DNA of 64,000 nt from Candidatus Roslinia caecavium (GCA_904419955.1 CAJFTO010000002.1:62001-126000), one strand, 5' to 3'. Numbered from the stretch's first letter, positions 1 through 9,885 are shown. Notes: generated by a model not told the origin, from the sequence alone. Numbers and translations: made by a program.

Positions 1-655
1 GAACAACATAATGCCGCTCGGTATCAAGCGTAAAAACGACGGCGCGGCCGAAGGACTGTACTGGAAAAAAGACACGCTCATCATGTGGCTTAAAATATTA
101 GTCGCCTGCGTTCCCGCCGGCGTTGTCGGCCTGTTATGGGACGACGTATTCACCAGACTGTTCTACAACTATCAGACCGTCGCGGTAATGCTGATCCTCT
201 TTGGTATTCTGTTTATAATAATAGAAAATTGGAATAAGCATAAGGTCTCTACCGTAAACGACGTCTCTCAGATCACATATTGGTCGGCGTTTCTGATCGG
301 CGTATTCCAGCTGATCGCCGCGGTCTTCCCGGGAACCTCGCGTTCGGGCGCGACGATAGTCGGCGCGCTCCTGCTCGGACTTTCCAGAACGGTAGCCGCC
401 GAATTTACGTTCTACCTTGCGATCCCCGCCATGTTCGGCGCGAGCGTTCTGAAGATCGCAAAATTCGGCCTCGCCTTTACGGGAACGGAAATTTTAGTTC
501 TTATAGTCGGGCTTGTCGTAGCGTTCGTAGTGTCGATGCTCACGATAAAATTCCTTATGGGATATATCAAAAAGCACGACTTTAAAGTATTCGGCTGGTA
601 CAGGATAATTTTGGGCGTGATAGTCCTGTTGTATTTCTGGTTCTTGGCGTCGTAA
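1..655 (+). CDS. uppP: Undecaprenyl-diphosphatase UppP/BacA, 5' end cut by window
   Basis: This integral membrane phosphatase converts undecaprenyl diphosphate to the monophosphate that carries peptidoglycan precursors. It is open from the first bases (Asn-Asn-Ile precede the first internal Met at base 11), so the N-terminal part lies outside the window; about 217 residues remain of the family's usual 260-280. The hallmark PGTSRSGATI motif, with the conserved Ser-Arg pair, sits around residue 110 of the visible part. Several hydrophobic helices follow, and the protein ends with a short helix and WFLAS. A good terminator lies about 20 bases past the stop, so this is the last gene of its transcript. 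Loss of function would be expected to raise bacitracin sensitivity (family knowledge). Confidence 0.95.
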   Translation, partial: NNIMPLGIKRKNDGAAEGLYWKKDTLIMWLKILVACVPAGVVGLLWDDVFTRLFYNYQTVAVMLILFGILFIIIENWNKHKVSTVNDVSQITYWSAFLIGVFQLIAAVFPGTSRSGATIVGALLLGLSRTVAAEFTFYLAIPAMFGASVLKIAKFGLAFTGTEILVLIVGLVVAFVVSMLTIKFLMGYIKKHDFKVFGWYRIILGVIVLLYFWFLAS

Positions 656-657
656 AA

Positions 658-950
658 TTTAATCGATCGCAGCTTCGATCCGCTCCTTCTTAGGCGCGGA
701 TCTTTTTTATTATATACGTTTACCTCGACTACTGCGCCGAATAGGTCGCGAGCGCATATCTAAGCGCGTCTACCCGCTCGGAAACGAGAAAGATCTCACA
801 TTCTTCGCAATATACTCCGGCTTTGACGCTTTTAATATAAAACGCGGTTAAACTTAATTTCTCTTCCTAAATTATTAAAGCGCGCAGATCCACTTCCGCG
901 CGCCGTTTTTATTTATATACCAACTCGCGTTAGACGCGTATAAAATCAAA
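658..950. other. Convergent intergenic gap with a possible gene remnant
   Basis: This gap lies between two convergent genes. A GC-rich hairpin (GCGCGC arms, 880-903) followed by T residues at 906-910 could be a second terminator. On the minus strand, 729-866 is open and encodes a short stretch containing CEEC and ending ALATYSAQ; it has no usable start codon, so it may be the decayed end of a gene or chance. Confidence 0.3.
677..708 (+). terminator. Intrinsic terminator of uppP
   Basis: The arms GATCCGC and GCGGATC pair perfectly around a 12-base loop and are followed by six T residues on the plus strand. Confidence 0.85.
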
Positions 951-3308
951 TCACCAGATCTGTAATCTATCCTCGGGATTTACATACATTCCGTCCCCTT
1001 CTTCCACTCTGAACGCCTCGTAGAATTCGCCGCAGTTTACCACGGTTCTGTTCACTCTCAGTTTTTCGTCGCTGTGATAATCGATTTTCGACCTCATATC
1101 GCTGTATTCGCGCGTGGTTACCGTCGTCCAGCAATGAGCGAAACTCGTATACAACCTTTTAAGATCGGGATCTTCAAGCCCCGCCGCGATCTCGGTTATA
1201 CATTGGAGCGCGCCCTGGTCGGCGACGTTTTCGCTCAGCGTCAGCGTCCCGTCTACGGGGATACCGGGAACGCCTTCCCAGCCGTCGTAGAATTCTATCA
1301 TCTCGCCGCACAGCCGCTGAAACTCGTCGTAATCCTCCGGCTCCCACCAATCCGCAGCGTTCCCGTTTTCATCGTATTTAGCTCCGTTATTGTCAAAAGC
1401 GTGGGTGATCTCGTGCGCTATGATAAAACCGATGCCGCCCAGATTCTCCTCGTACGAAGCGGATACGTCGTAAAGCGGAGCTTGCAGGATCGCGGCGGGA
1501 AAGGTTATGTCGTTGGATTCGGGCGTATAATACGCGTTGACCGTAAACGCCGACAGCGCCCATTCCGATTTATCGACGGGCCTATTCTGCTTCTCTATCT
1601 CGCTTCGTCTATACGCCTTTTTAATATTTATCTGGTTTTCGAAATAACTTCCTCCCTCCTCTGGCGGCGTTATCTCGGCGCCGTCCAACGGCGACTCCCA
1701 ACTGTCCGGATACCCGACTTTTACGCCCAGCGCGTCCAGCTTTTTAAGCGCCCTTTCCTTAGTCGTTTCGCTCAGCCATGAATTGTTTTCAAGCCGACGT
1801 CTATAGACTTCCAATATATCTTGAACCATATTTTCCACGTCGCGCTTCGCCTCCTCCGAAAAATATCTCTCGGTGTAGAGTCTGCCTATATATTCGGGCA
1901 TGGAGCCTTTGACGAGCATTATCGCGGTCTCTTCGTCGGTATACGCGTCCTCGACTCCCAAATAATCCTTAGTAAATTGATCCGACGCCTCGTCGAATTC
2001 CCGGTTTAGAGTCGGGCCGTACATGAGCGCCAAACGCTGCTTGGCGTACGCTTTGAGCGCGTCTAAATTCTCGTCCCGGAAATACCCGGCAAACGCCTTG
2101 GTCAGTCCGACGTCGTTTATAATTATTTTATCGGACGCTTCAAAGCCGGAGGCGCCGAGAACGGAGTCGATATCTATACCGCCGAACATATCCTTTATTT
2201 CCCGCAAGGTGAAAACGTTATATGTCTTGTCAACGTCGCTGTAAGCCTCTTGATCCATCTTAGCTCCGGCCAGTATTTTCTCAAGCTCAAAACACTGCCG
2301 CGCCATGATTGCAGCGGCGCTCTCATTCTCTCCGATCAACTTAAATACGGTTTCGTCGTACTTAAGATACGCCGAGGCCGCGGCTCCGGATATATCCTCA
2401 TAATCGGCCTCAGTAAAAGTCGGTTCCGCCGTTTTAAATACGAGCGCGTATCTCGAGCTGTCCATATCGTCGACGTCGAGTGAAAATCCCATAAAAGGCG
2501 ACACGCAGAGCTCCTTTTGCAGCGTATTCTGAACGCTGACCAAATCGTCTATCGTATCGGCGCCTTCGATGAGATCCAGGTATTCTTTGATCGGAGAGAT
2601 CCCCGCCATGTTTCGCGCTTCAATATCCGTTATGCTCTTATAGTAATCGGCGATCTTCTGCTCCGCGCCGCCCTTTGGATGCGGTTTGGATACTATCTCT
2701 TTTATGATCCCCTCGATCTGTTCCGTCGCCCTATCGTTTAGATCGTAGGTTGTTCCCGCTATGACCCGTCCGGGTTTCAACTCGATCCCGTTAAGCGTCT
2801 CCTTATTTACCGACGCGTAAAAGTCGTCTTTTTCATTAGAGCCGTACAGCGAATATATCCGTCTTATAAAAAGCTCCAACTGCTCTTTGGTAACAGGCTC
2901 GTCCGGGGAAAATATCCCTTCCGAAGTCCCTGCGACGATCCCCGCTTCAAACGCGTCCTCAAGTTCGGCGGCCGCCCAATCGGGAACGTCCGTAAAACCG
3001 CCGGACGGGATCGCGATTTCGGCGTTGTAGCCGTCCGGCTCGGGCAAACCTCCGAACGCGCGGCTCAGCATCACTAATGTTTCGGCTCGAGTCGCGGCCC
3101 GTTCTTCAAAAAGTTCGCCGCCGTAACCTTTGATTACTTCCGTCTTTTCCACTCCCGGGTTATAATCGTCGGCCGCCGAAATAAGCGTATCGGCGACCTC
3201 GCCCCGCGTCGCGTAATCTTCTTCGTCAAACGCAAAAGCGCCGCTTATCGCATATGTTAATGTTAACGTTAACGCTATGACGGCCGATATTAATTTTTTT
3301 AGTTTCAT
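951..3308 (-). CDS. SLH-anchored M13 (neprilysin-like) zinc metallopeptidase
   Basis: This is a secreted zinc endopeptidase of family M13. A lipophilic signal peptide covers about residues 1-26. Residues 30-155 hold degenerate S-layer homology repeats (GGFTDVPDWAAAELEDA, then SPDEPVTKEQLELFIRRIY), which should tether it to the cell-wall polymer. The M13 part follows: substrate-groove motif NAYY near 593, zinc motif HEITH near 635, third ligand in ENVAD near 694, and the family's C-terminal tryptophan (LQIW). Length of 785 is the usual 650-700 plus the SLH part. Most M13 proteins use an N-terminal membrane helix, so SLH anchoring is less common. The start has GGAGAG nine bases upstream. Its substrate is not evident; peptide processing at the surface is likely. 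Confidence 0.92.
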   Translation of the reverse strand: MKLKKLISAVIALTLTLTYAISGAFAFDEEDYATRGEVADTLISAADDYNPGVEKTEVIKGYGGELFEERAATRAETLVMLSRAFGGLPEPDGYNAEIAIPSGGFTDVPDWAAAELEDAFEAGIVAGTSEGIFSPDEPVTKEQLELFIRRIYSLYGSNEKDDFYASVNKETLNGIELKPGRVIAGTTYDLNDRATEQIEGIIKEIVSKPHPKGGAEQKIADYYKSITDIEARNMAGISPIKEYLDLIEGADTIDDLVSVQNTLQKELCVSPFMGFSLDVDDMDSSRYALVFKTAEPTFTEADYEDISGAAASAYLKYDETVFKLIGENESAAAIMARQCFELEKILAGAKMDQEAYSDVDKTYNVFTLREIKDMFGGIDIDSVLGASGFEASDKIIINDVGLTKAFAGYFRDENLDALKAYAKQRLALMYGPTLNREFDEASDQFTKDYLGVEDAYTDEETAIMLVKGSMPEYIGRLYTERYFSEEAKRDVENMVQDILEVYRRRLENNSWLSETTKERALKKLDALGVKVGYPDSWESPLDGAEITPPEEGGSYFENQINIKKAYRRSEIEKQNRPVDKSEWALSAFTVNAYYTPESNDITFPAAILQAPLYDVSASYEENLGGIGFIIAHEITHAFDNNGAKYDENGNAADWWEPEDYDEFQRLCGEMIEFYDGWEGVPGIPVDGTLTLSENVADQGALQCITEIAAGLEDPDLKRLYTSFAHCWTTVTTREYSDMRSKIDYHSDEKLRVNRTVVNCGEFYEAFRVEEGDGMYVNPEDRLQIW

Positions 3309-3538
3309 TTTTAAACTCTCCTTCCGTTTCGGCAGACTGCGGTCAAACCGCGTTTTGCCGGTCTGTAATTTACTATAACTTATCGACCTGACAAAAATCT
3401 TAACCCAGCTTTAAACAAAGCTTAATTTTCATCCGATGAAGGAGAGTTTGATATATAACGTTATATTTGAACGCCGCGTGTTAAAGCATGCGGCAAAAAC
3501 ATTTCTCTTATACAGAAATCGCAAAATAAAACTATAAC

Positions 3539-3570
3539 AAAAAAATCCTGTCCGCTATGCCGAACAGGAT
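3539..3570 (-). terminator. Intrinsic terminator after the deacetylase gene
   Basis: The arms ATCCTGT and ACAGGAT close a 12-base loop; read on the minus strand the hairpin runs into an uninterrupted T run. It lies just past the polysaccharide deacetylase stop. Confidence 0.85.
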
Positions 3571-3583
3571 ATAATTATTCGTT

Positions 3584-4669
3584 TTAATCGCCGGAATCCG
3601 GTATTACTTTATTGGCGCACGCTCTTCGGATGGTTTCGATAACGTTGACGTTACCCATAACTCCGCTTATGGTCATGCGCTTTATAGATTCGACGCCCTC
3701 CGATACCAGATTCACCTCGTAGTCCAGCTCGGTAGTATTGTCTCCGACGAGTATCTGGACGTTATAGCCCGCCTGACGCGCAAGCTCGATCGATTCGTCG
3801 TCGTAGGATCCGTATGGATAAGCGAACATATCACATACTGTTCCCAGGTTTTTCTCGATCAAATATTTGGACTTTCTAAGTTCGTAAGCCCTCTCGTCGC
3901 GGCCTAAAGGTCCCAATTTCACATGGTCGTTCGTATGAGACTGTATCTCTATAAGACCGCTGTCCTGCATTTCCTTGGCTTGCTCCCATGTGAAATGCGA
4001 ATAATTGACCTTTCCTTCACCGGCCTGAGCTCCGACCGTATCCGTAACCACAAAAATAGTAGCCGGTATGTTAAGCTCCTTCAGGATCGGAAAAGCTATC
4101 TCATAATTTGAGCTGTAACCGTCGTCAAACGTTACGATTATCGGATTGTTCGGAATATATTTCGAACCGTCCTCGCAGTTTACAAACTCTACGTATTCCC
4201 TAAGGCTGATAGGCGTGTACTGAGTCTTTATCGCCGTCATATGCAGCCGGAAATCGCTGGGGGATATAATAGATATCGCGTTCGTATCGTCAAAATCATC
4301 AGAAATATGATGATATAGCAGCACCGGTACTTTTATCTTCTCAGCCTCCGGCGTTCCGGCCTGAACCAGCGCGCCCTGTTGCATATATTCCGAAGGCGTA
4401 GCGGTCGGTTTAGGCGTAGCCGTGGGCTCCGGCGTCTCTGTTGCGTCCGGGTCGGCAGTGGAATCCGGAGCCGCCGTAGCGTTCGGGTCCGCTGTAGCTT
4501 CAGGATCGGCCGTCGGTTTCGGCGTGCTATACAGACTGTCCACCCAGCTCGGAGCCGAACTTGAACTCTCCTCCGTTTCCTCGTCCGCGCCGCTTGCAAA
4601 AACCGTTAAGATAAACAGACAGAGCGCCGCGCAGATTATCCCCATCGATACAAGAAATTTATTTCTCAT
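3584..4669 (-). CDS. Secreted polysaccharide deacetylase (NodB domain)
   Basis: This is a carbohydrate esterase family 4 enzyme that probably removes acetyl groups from peptidoglycan or another wall glycan outside the cell. A signal peptide or anchor (residues 1-27) is followed by a Thr/Pro/Asp/Ala linker of TADP and TPKP-type repeats (about 35-98), then the NodB barrel. The metal Asp pair is in TFDDGYSS near residue 180, the His pair in SHTNDH near 248, and the FAYPYGSYDDE motif near 288. The start has AGGAG eight bases upstream. It is monocistronic, with its own terminator. The repeat linker would let the enzyme reach through the wall. Substrate is inferred, not shown. Confidence 0.9.
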   Translation of the reverse strand: MRNKFLVSMGIICAALCLFILTVFASGADEETEESSSSAPSWVDSLYSTPKPTADPEATADPNATAAPDSTADPDATETPEPTATPKPTATPSEYMQQGALVQAGTPEAEKIKVPVLLYHHISDDFDDTNAISIISPSDFRLHMTAIKTQYTPISLREYVEFVNCEDGSKYIPNNPIIVTFDDGYSSNYEIAFPILKELNIPATIFVVTDTVGAQAGEGKVNYSHFTWEQAKEMQDSGLIEIQSHTNDHVKLGPLGRDERAYELRKSKYLIEKNLGTVCDMFAYPYGSYDDESIELARQAGYNVQILVGDNTTELDYEVNLVSEGVESIKRMTISGVMGNVNVIETIRRACANKVIPDSGD

Positions 4670-4717
4670 TAATACTTTCTCCTAAATTAATTTGTTCACA
4701 GATAATGTATTTTAACA

Positions 4718-6286
4718 TCATTTGAACAATTTGTCAACCAGAGCTATAAATTCTTCGTTGCTTCTCGTACGCGTTATATATTTCAAAATAGTTTCGGTCA
4801 CGTCGCTTGTAGACTGACTGCTGAGCGCTCTGCGTATTTTCCATACAGCTTCAAGCTCGTGTCTTGAAAGTATAAGCTCTTCCTTGCGCGTTCCGGACTT
4901 GGCTATATCTATCGCCGGGAATACGCGTTTTTCCTGGAGCTTTCTGTCAAGATGGACCTCCATATTACCGGTGCCCTTAAATTCCTCAAATATGACGTCG
5001 TCCATACGGCTGCCCGTCTCGATGAGCGCGGTTGCGAGTATCGTAAGACTTCCGCCCTCTTCGATATTTCTCGCCGCTCCGAAAAATCTCTTCGGCTTGA
5101 ACAGCGCGCCCGGATCTATACCGCCCGACAAGGTTCTGCCGGTCGGCGCTATAGTCAGGTTATACGCGCGCGTAAGTCTGGTCAGACTGTCCAAAAGTAT
5201 AACGACGTCCTTCTTATGCTCTACCAAACGCTTTGCGCGTTCTAAAACGATCTCGGCCACCTTCGTATGATTATGCGGATCCTCGTCGAACGTAGAAAAT
5301 ATGACGTCTCCGTTTATACTGCGCTGCATATCGGTAACTTCCTCAGGGCGTTCGTCTATAAGCAAAACAATCAGCTTGATGTCCGGATTGTTCTTTGTTA
5401 TGCTGTTTGCAATATTCTTAAGCAGCGTCGTTTTGCCCGCCTTTGGCGGAGCCACTATAATTCCGCGTTGACCCTTGCCGATAGGCGCGATAAAGTCTAT
5501 TATACGCATCGAATAATCCGACTGCGAGGTCTCGAGCTTTATCCGCTCGTTCGGATAGATCGGCGTCAGATCCTCAAACGGAGTCCTGTGTATGGACACG
5601 TCTACTTTATCGCCGTTTACCGACTGCACATACAAGAGCGCCTGGAAACGCTCTCCCTCGTGCTGCATCCTGGTGTTGCCGACTATAAAATCCCCCGTCT
5701 TAAGTCTGAACCTTCTTATTTGCAGCTGAGAAACGTATACGTCGTCCGGTCCCGACTGATAGTTATCGCTCCTCAGAAAACCGTATCCATCGTCCATTAT
5801 CTCAAGTACGCCGCTCATCAAGTTCGTTCTTCTTACCGGATCCGAATACTGTATCTCCTCTTTTTGATGGGTCTGAACATGATATGTACGCCCGTTATTT
5901 GAAGATTCGCCGTCGGAATTATTCTCTCTTTTATTATATCCGTTTTCAGATTCGTTATTATCTGAACTGCGATGATAATAATTCCTGTTATTATCGTTTT
6001 CGCCCGCTCTGTGAGAATTATACGGACGGTTATTCTCCGTATTATGATTCGACGCGCCGCTTTTCCCGTCCGCGCTTGAGCTGTAATTTTCATGGTTCTC
6101 TTCCGCGCCGCCCGCGTTTGAACCGGAGTTATCCGCGGCTTCGTTTTTCTCGGAGCTTTCCAGTCTACGGCGTATTTCATCCTGAAGCTCTTTTTTCCTG
6201 TATTTGGATATACTCTTCACATTAAGCTCTTTAGCCAGCGCCTGAAGCTCCACTATCTTCATATTTTCAATATTTGAATAATTCAT
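4718..6286 (-). CDS. rho: Transcription termination factor Rho with long disordered insert
   Basis: This is the hexameric RNA helicase that terminates unprotected transcripts. Order: Rho N-terminal helical domain (about 8-45, [17 protein letters not shown]), a roughly 90-residue low-complexity insert rich in Asn, Ser, Glu, Gly, Arg and Tyr (about 46-135), the OB-fold RNA-binding domain (about 150-215, [18 protein letters not shown]), then the ATPase core with Walker [12 protein letters not shown] near 285 and Walker B-like [16 protein letters not shown]. At 522 residues it is about 100 longer than E. coli Rho, and the insert explains this. The start has GGAGG upstream. Inserts here are known in other Rho proteins and can alter RNA binding or condensation; that role in this organism is inferred. 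Confidence 0.97.
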   Translation of the reverse strand: MNYSNIENMKIVELQALAKELNVKSISKYRKKELQDEIRRRLESSEKNEAADNSGSNAGGAEENHENYSSSADGKSGASNHNTENNRPYNSHRAGENDNNRNYYHRSSDNNESENGYNKRENNSDGESSNNGRTYHVQTHQKEEIQYSDPVRRTNLMSGVLEIMDDGYGFLRSDNYQSGPDDVYVSQLQIRRFRLKTGDFIVGNTRMQHEGERFQALLYVQSVNGDKVDVSIHRTPFEDLTPIYPNERIKLETSQSDYSMRIIDFIAPIGKGQRGIIVAPPKAGKTTLLKNIANSITKNNPDIKLIVLLIDERPEEVTDMQRSINGDVIFSTFDEDPHNHTKVAEIVLERAKRLVEHKKDVVILLDSLTRLTRAYNLTIAPTGRTLSGGIDPGALFKPKRFFGAARNIEEGGSLTILATALIETGSRMDDVIFEEFKGTGNMEVHLDRKLQEKRVFPAIDIAKSGTRKEELILSRHELEAVWKIRRALSSQSTSDVTETILKYITRTRSNEEFIALVDKLFK

Positions 6287-6650
6287 GTAAAACCTCCATA
6301 ACGATATAAACCATAGTATTTCTCTTTAACGCGCGTTTTAAAATGAACCTTAAACCATCGTCCAATCAAGCCGTAACGTATAATTTCTCTCCAAATCGCC
6401 AAAACTCATATTCTTCATTACGCGACAGCCGCATAAACGGCCAATTCGCTTCAGACCTACTTTGTAAAAATACGCTCGCCTACAGATACGCGCAGTCTAT
6501 ATCAAAATAAACCGCTTTGTTTATATTAATCGACAAATTTTATTAATATATTGATTTGAAACAATCCAATTTACCTTAAAAGCTTCAAAAACCTTCTCGC
6601 TTTTATCCAGATAAATAGAATAACAATTTATAAAATCAATAAAAAGATAC
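6287..6650. other. AT-rich intergenic region between rho and cvpA
   Basis: I see no gene, tRNA or strong inverted repeat here. It carries the rho 5' region on the right of rho and the 3' end of cvpA on the other side. No clear consensus promoter could be fixed. Confidence 0.5.
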
Positions 6651-7262
6651 TCATATTTCTGTTCCTTCAGACGGTTTGAGTAATTCTAATATGGGATTGT
6701 TATTATACATATCCTTTACAATCACCGAATCAGATATATATTCTTCATATATGCGACTGTTATCAGCCGACGTTACGGCGGCGACTATCGCTAAAATTAT
6801 AAATGCGATCAGCAAGCTCTGTATCGCCCCAAGAGCCGCTCCGCCTATTTTATTAAAAAACCCAATAACGGGCAGGTTTGCAATTAAACCAAGCGCTTTT
6901 TCCAATATAGTCAAAATAACCCTGATCCCGATCAATACAATTACAAAAGAAATTATATTGATAACCAATTCGCTGATATAATTTATAAGCGCCGTTTGTC
7001 CGTAATCCGCAAAACTCTGGATGTTTTGAGGGATCGACTGCGCGCCAGGATAATAACTCTGTACGCCGGATGCGACCAACCCTTGAACCGCGTCGTATAT
7101 CGCCGTTGAACCAATGTAATTCTTGACATACGGATATAGTAAAAAAGATAGGATAAGGCTTACAAAAAAAGCCCCAAGACCAAACGCCGATTTAACCAAA
7201 CCCCTTCTGTATCCTATACAAATACAGATAACTACCAATATAATTAATAAAAAATCAACCAC
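6651..7262 (-). CDS. CvpA family membrane protein
   Basis: This is a 203-residue protein with four strongly hydrophobic segments and the family pattern IGYRRGLVKSAFGLGAF near the N terminus and a glycine-rich IGFFNKIGGAALGAIQSL later. CvpA proteins are bacterial membrane proteins linked to colicin V export in E. coli and to bile or envelope stress; the molecular activity is not settled. The start is GTG with GAGGTG five bases before it. A consensus promoter lies so close (7276-7304) that the transcript may begin within a few bases of the Shine-Dalgarno site. It is followed at some distance by a DUF5711-like gene transcribed toward it. Confidence 0.85.
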   Translation of the reverse strand: MVDFLLIILVVICICIGYRRGLVKSAFGLGAFFVSLILSFLLYPYVKNYIGSTAIYDAVQGLVASGVQSYYPGAQSIPQNIQSFADYGQTALINYISELVINIISFVIVLIGIRVILTILEKALGLIANLPVIGFFNKIGGAALGAIQSLLIAFIILAIVAAVTSADNSRIYEEYISDSVIVKDMYNNNPILELLKPSEGTEI

Positions 7263-7275
7263 TTTAACACCTCAT

Positions 7276-7304
7276 ATTATAACCTATTTCTCCTATGCTG
7301 TCAA
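7276..7304 (-). promoter_or_regulatory. Consensus promoter of cvpA
   Basis: TTGACA (7299-7304) and TATAAT (7276-7281) are separated by exactly 17 bases on the minus strand. The predicted transcript start (about 7269) is only some seven bases before the GTG start codon. Confidence 0.8.
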
Positions 7305-7573
7305 TACAAAAACATATTAAATTATTGCTGATTTTTGTCTCATATCATAAAAATTCGATCCTCATCGACCATCGAAAGAGTCGTGTAAATTCGTCAAAAA
7401 AACGCCGCGTCTCGCAAATACATTTTTATTTTAAATGTGAAAACGCGCGCTAAACGTCAGTGCGGACGAGCCGACGCCCGTCCGCGCAAACATATGTTAA
7501 ATTTTATTCCAGACTTCACTGCTCCGAGATCGCGCTTTCTCTATAAATCTACCGCAACATTTTGCAATTCGCT
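7305..7573. other. Intergenic region between DUF5711-like gene and cvpA
   Basis: No gene seen. A hairpin with arms GCGGACG (7462-7468) and CGTCCGC (7479-7485) lies downstream of the DUF5711-like gene; it lacks a following T run, so it is at best a weak or Rho-assisted terminator. Confidence 0.4.
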
Positions 7574-8797
7574 TTATATCGAGATGATATCCGCCTTGTT
7601 TCCTCCGATTATCAGAACGTTTCTGTTGTTGCCGTAAAGGCCTATAGTCTTAATATCATGCGAAGAATCGACGCTGTTTTTAAGCTTTCCTCGCCTGTTT
7701 ATCTCGACCACCGTTCTCGAGGTCGAAGCTATGATCTTCCCGCCTGAGATTATCATATCTTTTATCTCGCTCGCCGAAGTGTACGAGCCGAGGAATTTGC
7801 CCGCGGACGAATATATCTCTATATTCGAGTTGCCCCTGCTGTCCTGGCATAACACGGCGAACAAGCTGTCGCTGTCGTCTATGTTATAAAGCGTCGGTTT
7901 TTTCCCGGCAAAACTTATCTCATATCTGAGCTCGCCGTCTCTGGTATAGCAGCAGACGTCGCTGTCCGATACCCCGATCACGCTGGAGTTTCCATAAAAA
8001 CGGATATCCGACACCAAAGAGTCGTTCCTGGTCGAAGTCGAGATCACCGAGCCGTCGTCCACGGACAGCACGATGATACGCGAATACACCATCTCCGAAT
8101 CGCTCATCATCTGAGATACGGCAACGTATTTGTTGTTGTCAGAAAGCGCCGCGTCGATTATATAACCTTCGCCGCTGTTCCATTTAAACACCTCTTCGCC
8201 GCGCTTATCATATACGACGACCGAGCCTTTGTAGCCGCTCTCGTCGACGACCGCCACGGCGTAGCCGTTTTTATTAAGTTCCGCCGCGCTGAGTCCGCTG
8301 CCGATAGGGTATGTCAGTTTAAGCTCGCCGTTTTCATCGAATAGGCGCATAGTGCAGTTTCCGTCAAGATCGGCAAGTAATATCTTACCGTCTTCCACGT
8401 CGACTACCGGAGCGGTCAGCGTGGTCTCGTATTCCCACTTCGTCTGGCCCTCTTTGTCGACGGCCTTCATTCCATTGTTGTTAAGCAATAAAATATTACT
8501 TCCCAAAGAAGTTTGGGTATATCCGCTGCCCGCGTCAAGATCCAGATCGAAGTTTCGGTTCGGATTTAATCTCGGCATAACTACAAGATTGAAGATCAAC
8601 GCGAACGCCACCGCTAAGGCGACCACCGCCAAAGTGAGACGCGCGGCGTTCAGTTTAAATATACGCCCCTTATAGCTCATCTTCTTGGAGCTGTTCTCGT
8701 CTATCTTTTTTATATACGCGGCAAGCCTTTTAAACCCGTTTTTTATGCTTTGGGCGACGTTATTTAGATCTATCTCCGTATTCGAGTTGAGCCTCAT
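7574..8797 (-). CDS. Membrane-anchored beta-propeller protein (DUF5711-like)
   Basis: Function unknown. Residues 1-50 are a basic cytoplasmic part, 52-75 a single transmembrane helix (LTLAVVALAVAFALIFNLVV), and 76-407 an extracytoplasmic region of repeated beta-strand blades: LLNNNGMKAVDKEGQTKWEYE, then units of the type VYDKRGEEVFKW, CYTRDGELRYEI and IYSSAGKFLGSY at about 45-residue spacing. This resembles PQQ/WD-like propellers and the DUF5711 family of Clostridia. The start has GAAGGTGAG upstream. It is transcribed in the same direction as cvpA. A sensor or envelope-scaffold role is possible, but nothing in the sequence proves it. Confidence 0.7.
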   Translation of the reverse strand: MRLNSNTEIDLNNVAQSIKNGFKRLAAYIKKIDENSSKKMSYKGRIFKLNAARLTLAVVALAVAFALIFNLVVMPRLNPNRNFDLDLDAGSGYTQTSLGSNILLLNNNGMKAVDKEGQTKWEYETTLTAPVVDVEDGKILLADLDGNCTMRLFDENGELKLTYPIGSGLSAAELNKNGYAVAVVDESGYKGSVVVYDKRGEEVFKWNSGEGYIIDAALSDNNKYVAVSQMMSDSEMVYSRIIVLSVDDGSVISTSTRNDSLVSDIRFYGNSSVIGVSDSDVCCYTRDGELRYEISFAGKKPTLYNIDDSDSLFAVLCQDSRGNSNIEIYSSAGKFLGSYTSASEIKDMIISGGKIIASTSRTVVEINRRGKLKNSVDSSHDIKTIGLYGNNRNVLIIGGNKADIISI

Positions 8798-8965
8798 TTT
8801 CTCACCTTCTTCGTATCCGTTCCTAAATTATTTTTGCTAAGCGATATAGCGCCTCGCGATCGTATTATCGCCGTTTATCCTATATAGCCCGGTCCGCGCA
8901 GCCTTAAACGCCAAGTTCCGCTTTACGTTTTTAAAGCCGACGCCCGCGTTTGTTTAAGCCGCCGG

Positions 8966-9730
8966 TCAAAAATAGTATTTCTTTAAAAATAATCCCTGCG
9001 GCGGAGCCGTGATCCCGCCTCTTACTCTGTCTCCGCTCTCTATTATATCCGGCACGTCGTCCGGGCGTATCTTTCCAAGTCCCGCTTCGACGATAGTTCC
9101 GGTAATTATACGAACCATGTTATACAAAAACGCGTCCGCCTCGACCGTCGCGGTGATAAGCTCCCGGCGCTCCGGATCTTCCTCTACCGAACAAACTCTG
9201 ACGTTTCGAACCGTAGTGTTCTGCTGTCCGCCGGTCGCCATAAAGCCGCGAAAATCATGTCTGCCGCAAAAATATCCCGCGGCTTCGATCATCGCGCTCC
9301 TGTCGAGCTTATACGGAAAGAACCAGCTGTATCGGCTTTCAAACGGATTCGGCATGGCCGAATTCCATATCCTGTATATGTACCGCTTGCCCTTAGACGA
9401 AAACCGAGCGTTAAAATCCATGTCCACCTCGAACGCTTCGAGCGCGGTCACGTCGTCGTTTAGCCTGTAGTTAAGCGCGTACGGCAGCCGATCCGCAGGT
9501 ATTTTGGTATCCGACTTGAAGTTAAAGACATAGTCGAGCGCGTGGACTCCCGAATCCGTACGGCTGCAGCCGACGACGCTTATCTTGCGGCCTATGGTCT
9601 CGCTCAGCGCATCCTCCACATGCTGCTGAACGGTAAACGCGTTCTTCTGTCTCTGCCAGCCGTGGTAATTGGTTCCGTCGTACATTATCCTAACGGCTAT
9701 ATTCTTCTCGTTCGGCTGATTTCCGTCCAA
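8966..9730 (-). CDS. truA: tRNA pseudouridine(38-40) synthase TruA
   Basis: This enzyme converts uridines 38-40 of the tRNA anticodon arm to pseudouridine. The N-terminal IMYDGTNYHGWQRQ and the catalytic aspartate in CSRTDSGVHAL (Asp59) are diagnostic, and NMVRIITGTIVEAG near 205 is the usual C-terminal core motif. Length (254) is typical. The start codon is TTG, with AAAGGAG eight bases before it; no better ATG fits. It is the last gene of the methyltransferase-ecfA1-ecfA2-ecfT-truA run, an arrangement common in Bacillota, where truA commonly follows ecfT near ribosomal-protein genes. Confidence 0.96.
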   Translation of the reverse strand: MDGNQPNEKNIAVRIMYDGTNYHGWQRQKNAFTVQQHVEDALSETIGRKISVVGCSRTDSGVHALDYVFNFKSDTKIPADRLPYALNYRLNDDVTALEAFEVDMDFNARFSSKGKRYIYRIWNSAMPNPFESRYSWFFPYKLDRSAMIEAAGYFCGRHDFRGFMATGGQQNTTVRNVRVCSVEEDPERRELITATVEADAFLYNMVRIITGTIVEAGLGKIRPDDVPDIIESGDRVRGGITAPPQGLFLKKYYF

Positions 9731-9885
9731 TATAATTTCTCCTTTACCCTTAAAAGGTAATCGCCTCAGACGAAATTACCCCATGATCATTATATATAGA
9801 ATATAAATATAAATTGTGTCAAATATCTGAATTTTATATTAAAATTGTTTAACAAAAGCGTTTTCGAGCCTTATGGACGCGTCTC

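Noticed and set aside
729-866. Small CxxC-containing frame on the minus strand
   Set aside because: No ATG, GTG or TTG start with a ribosome-binding site; kept only as a possible remnant in the gap entry.
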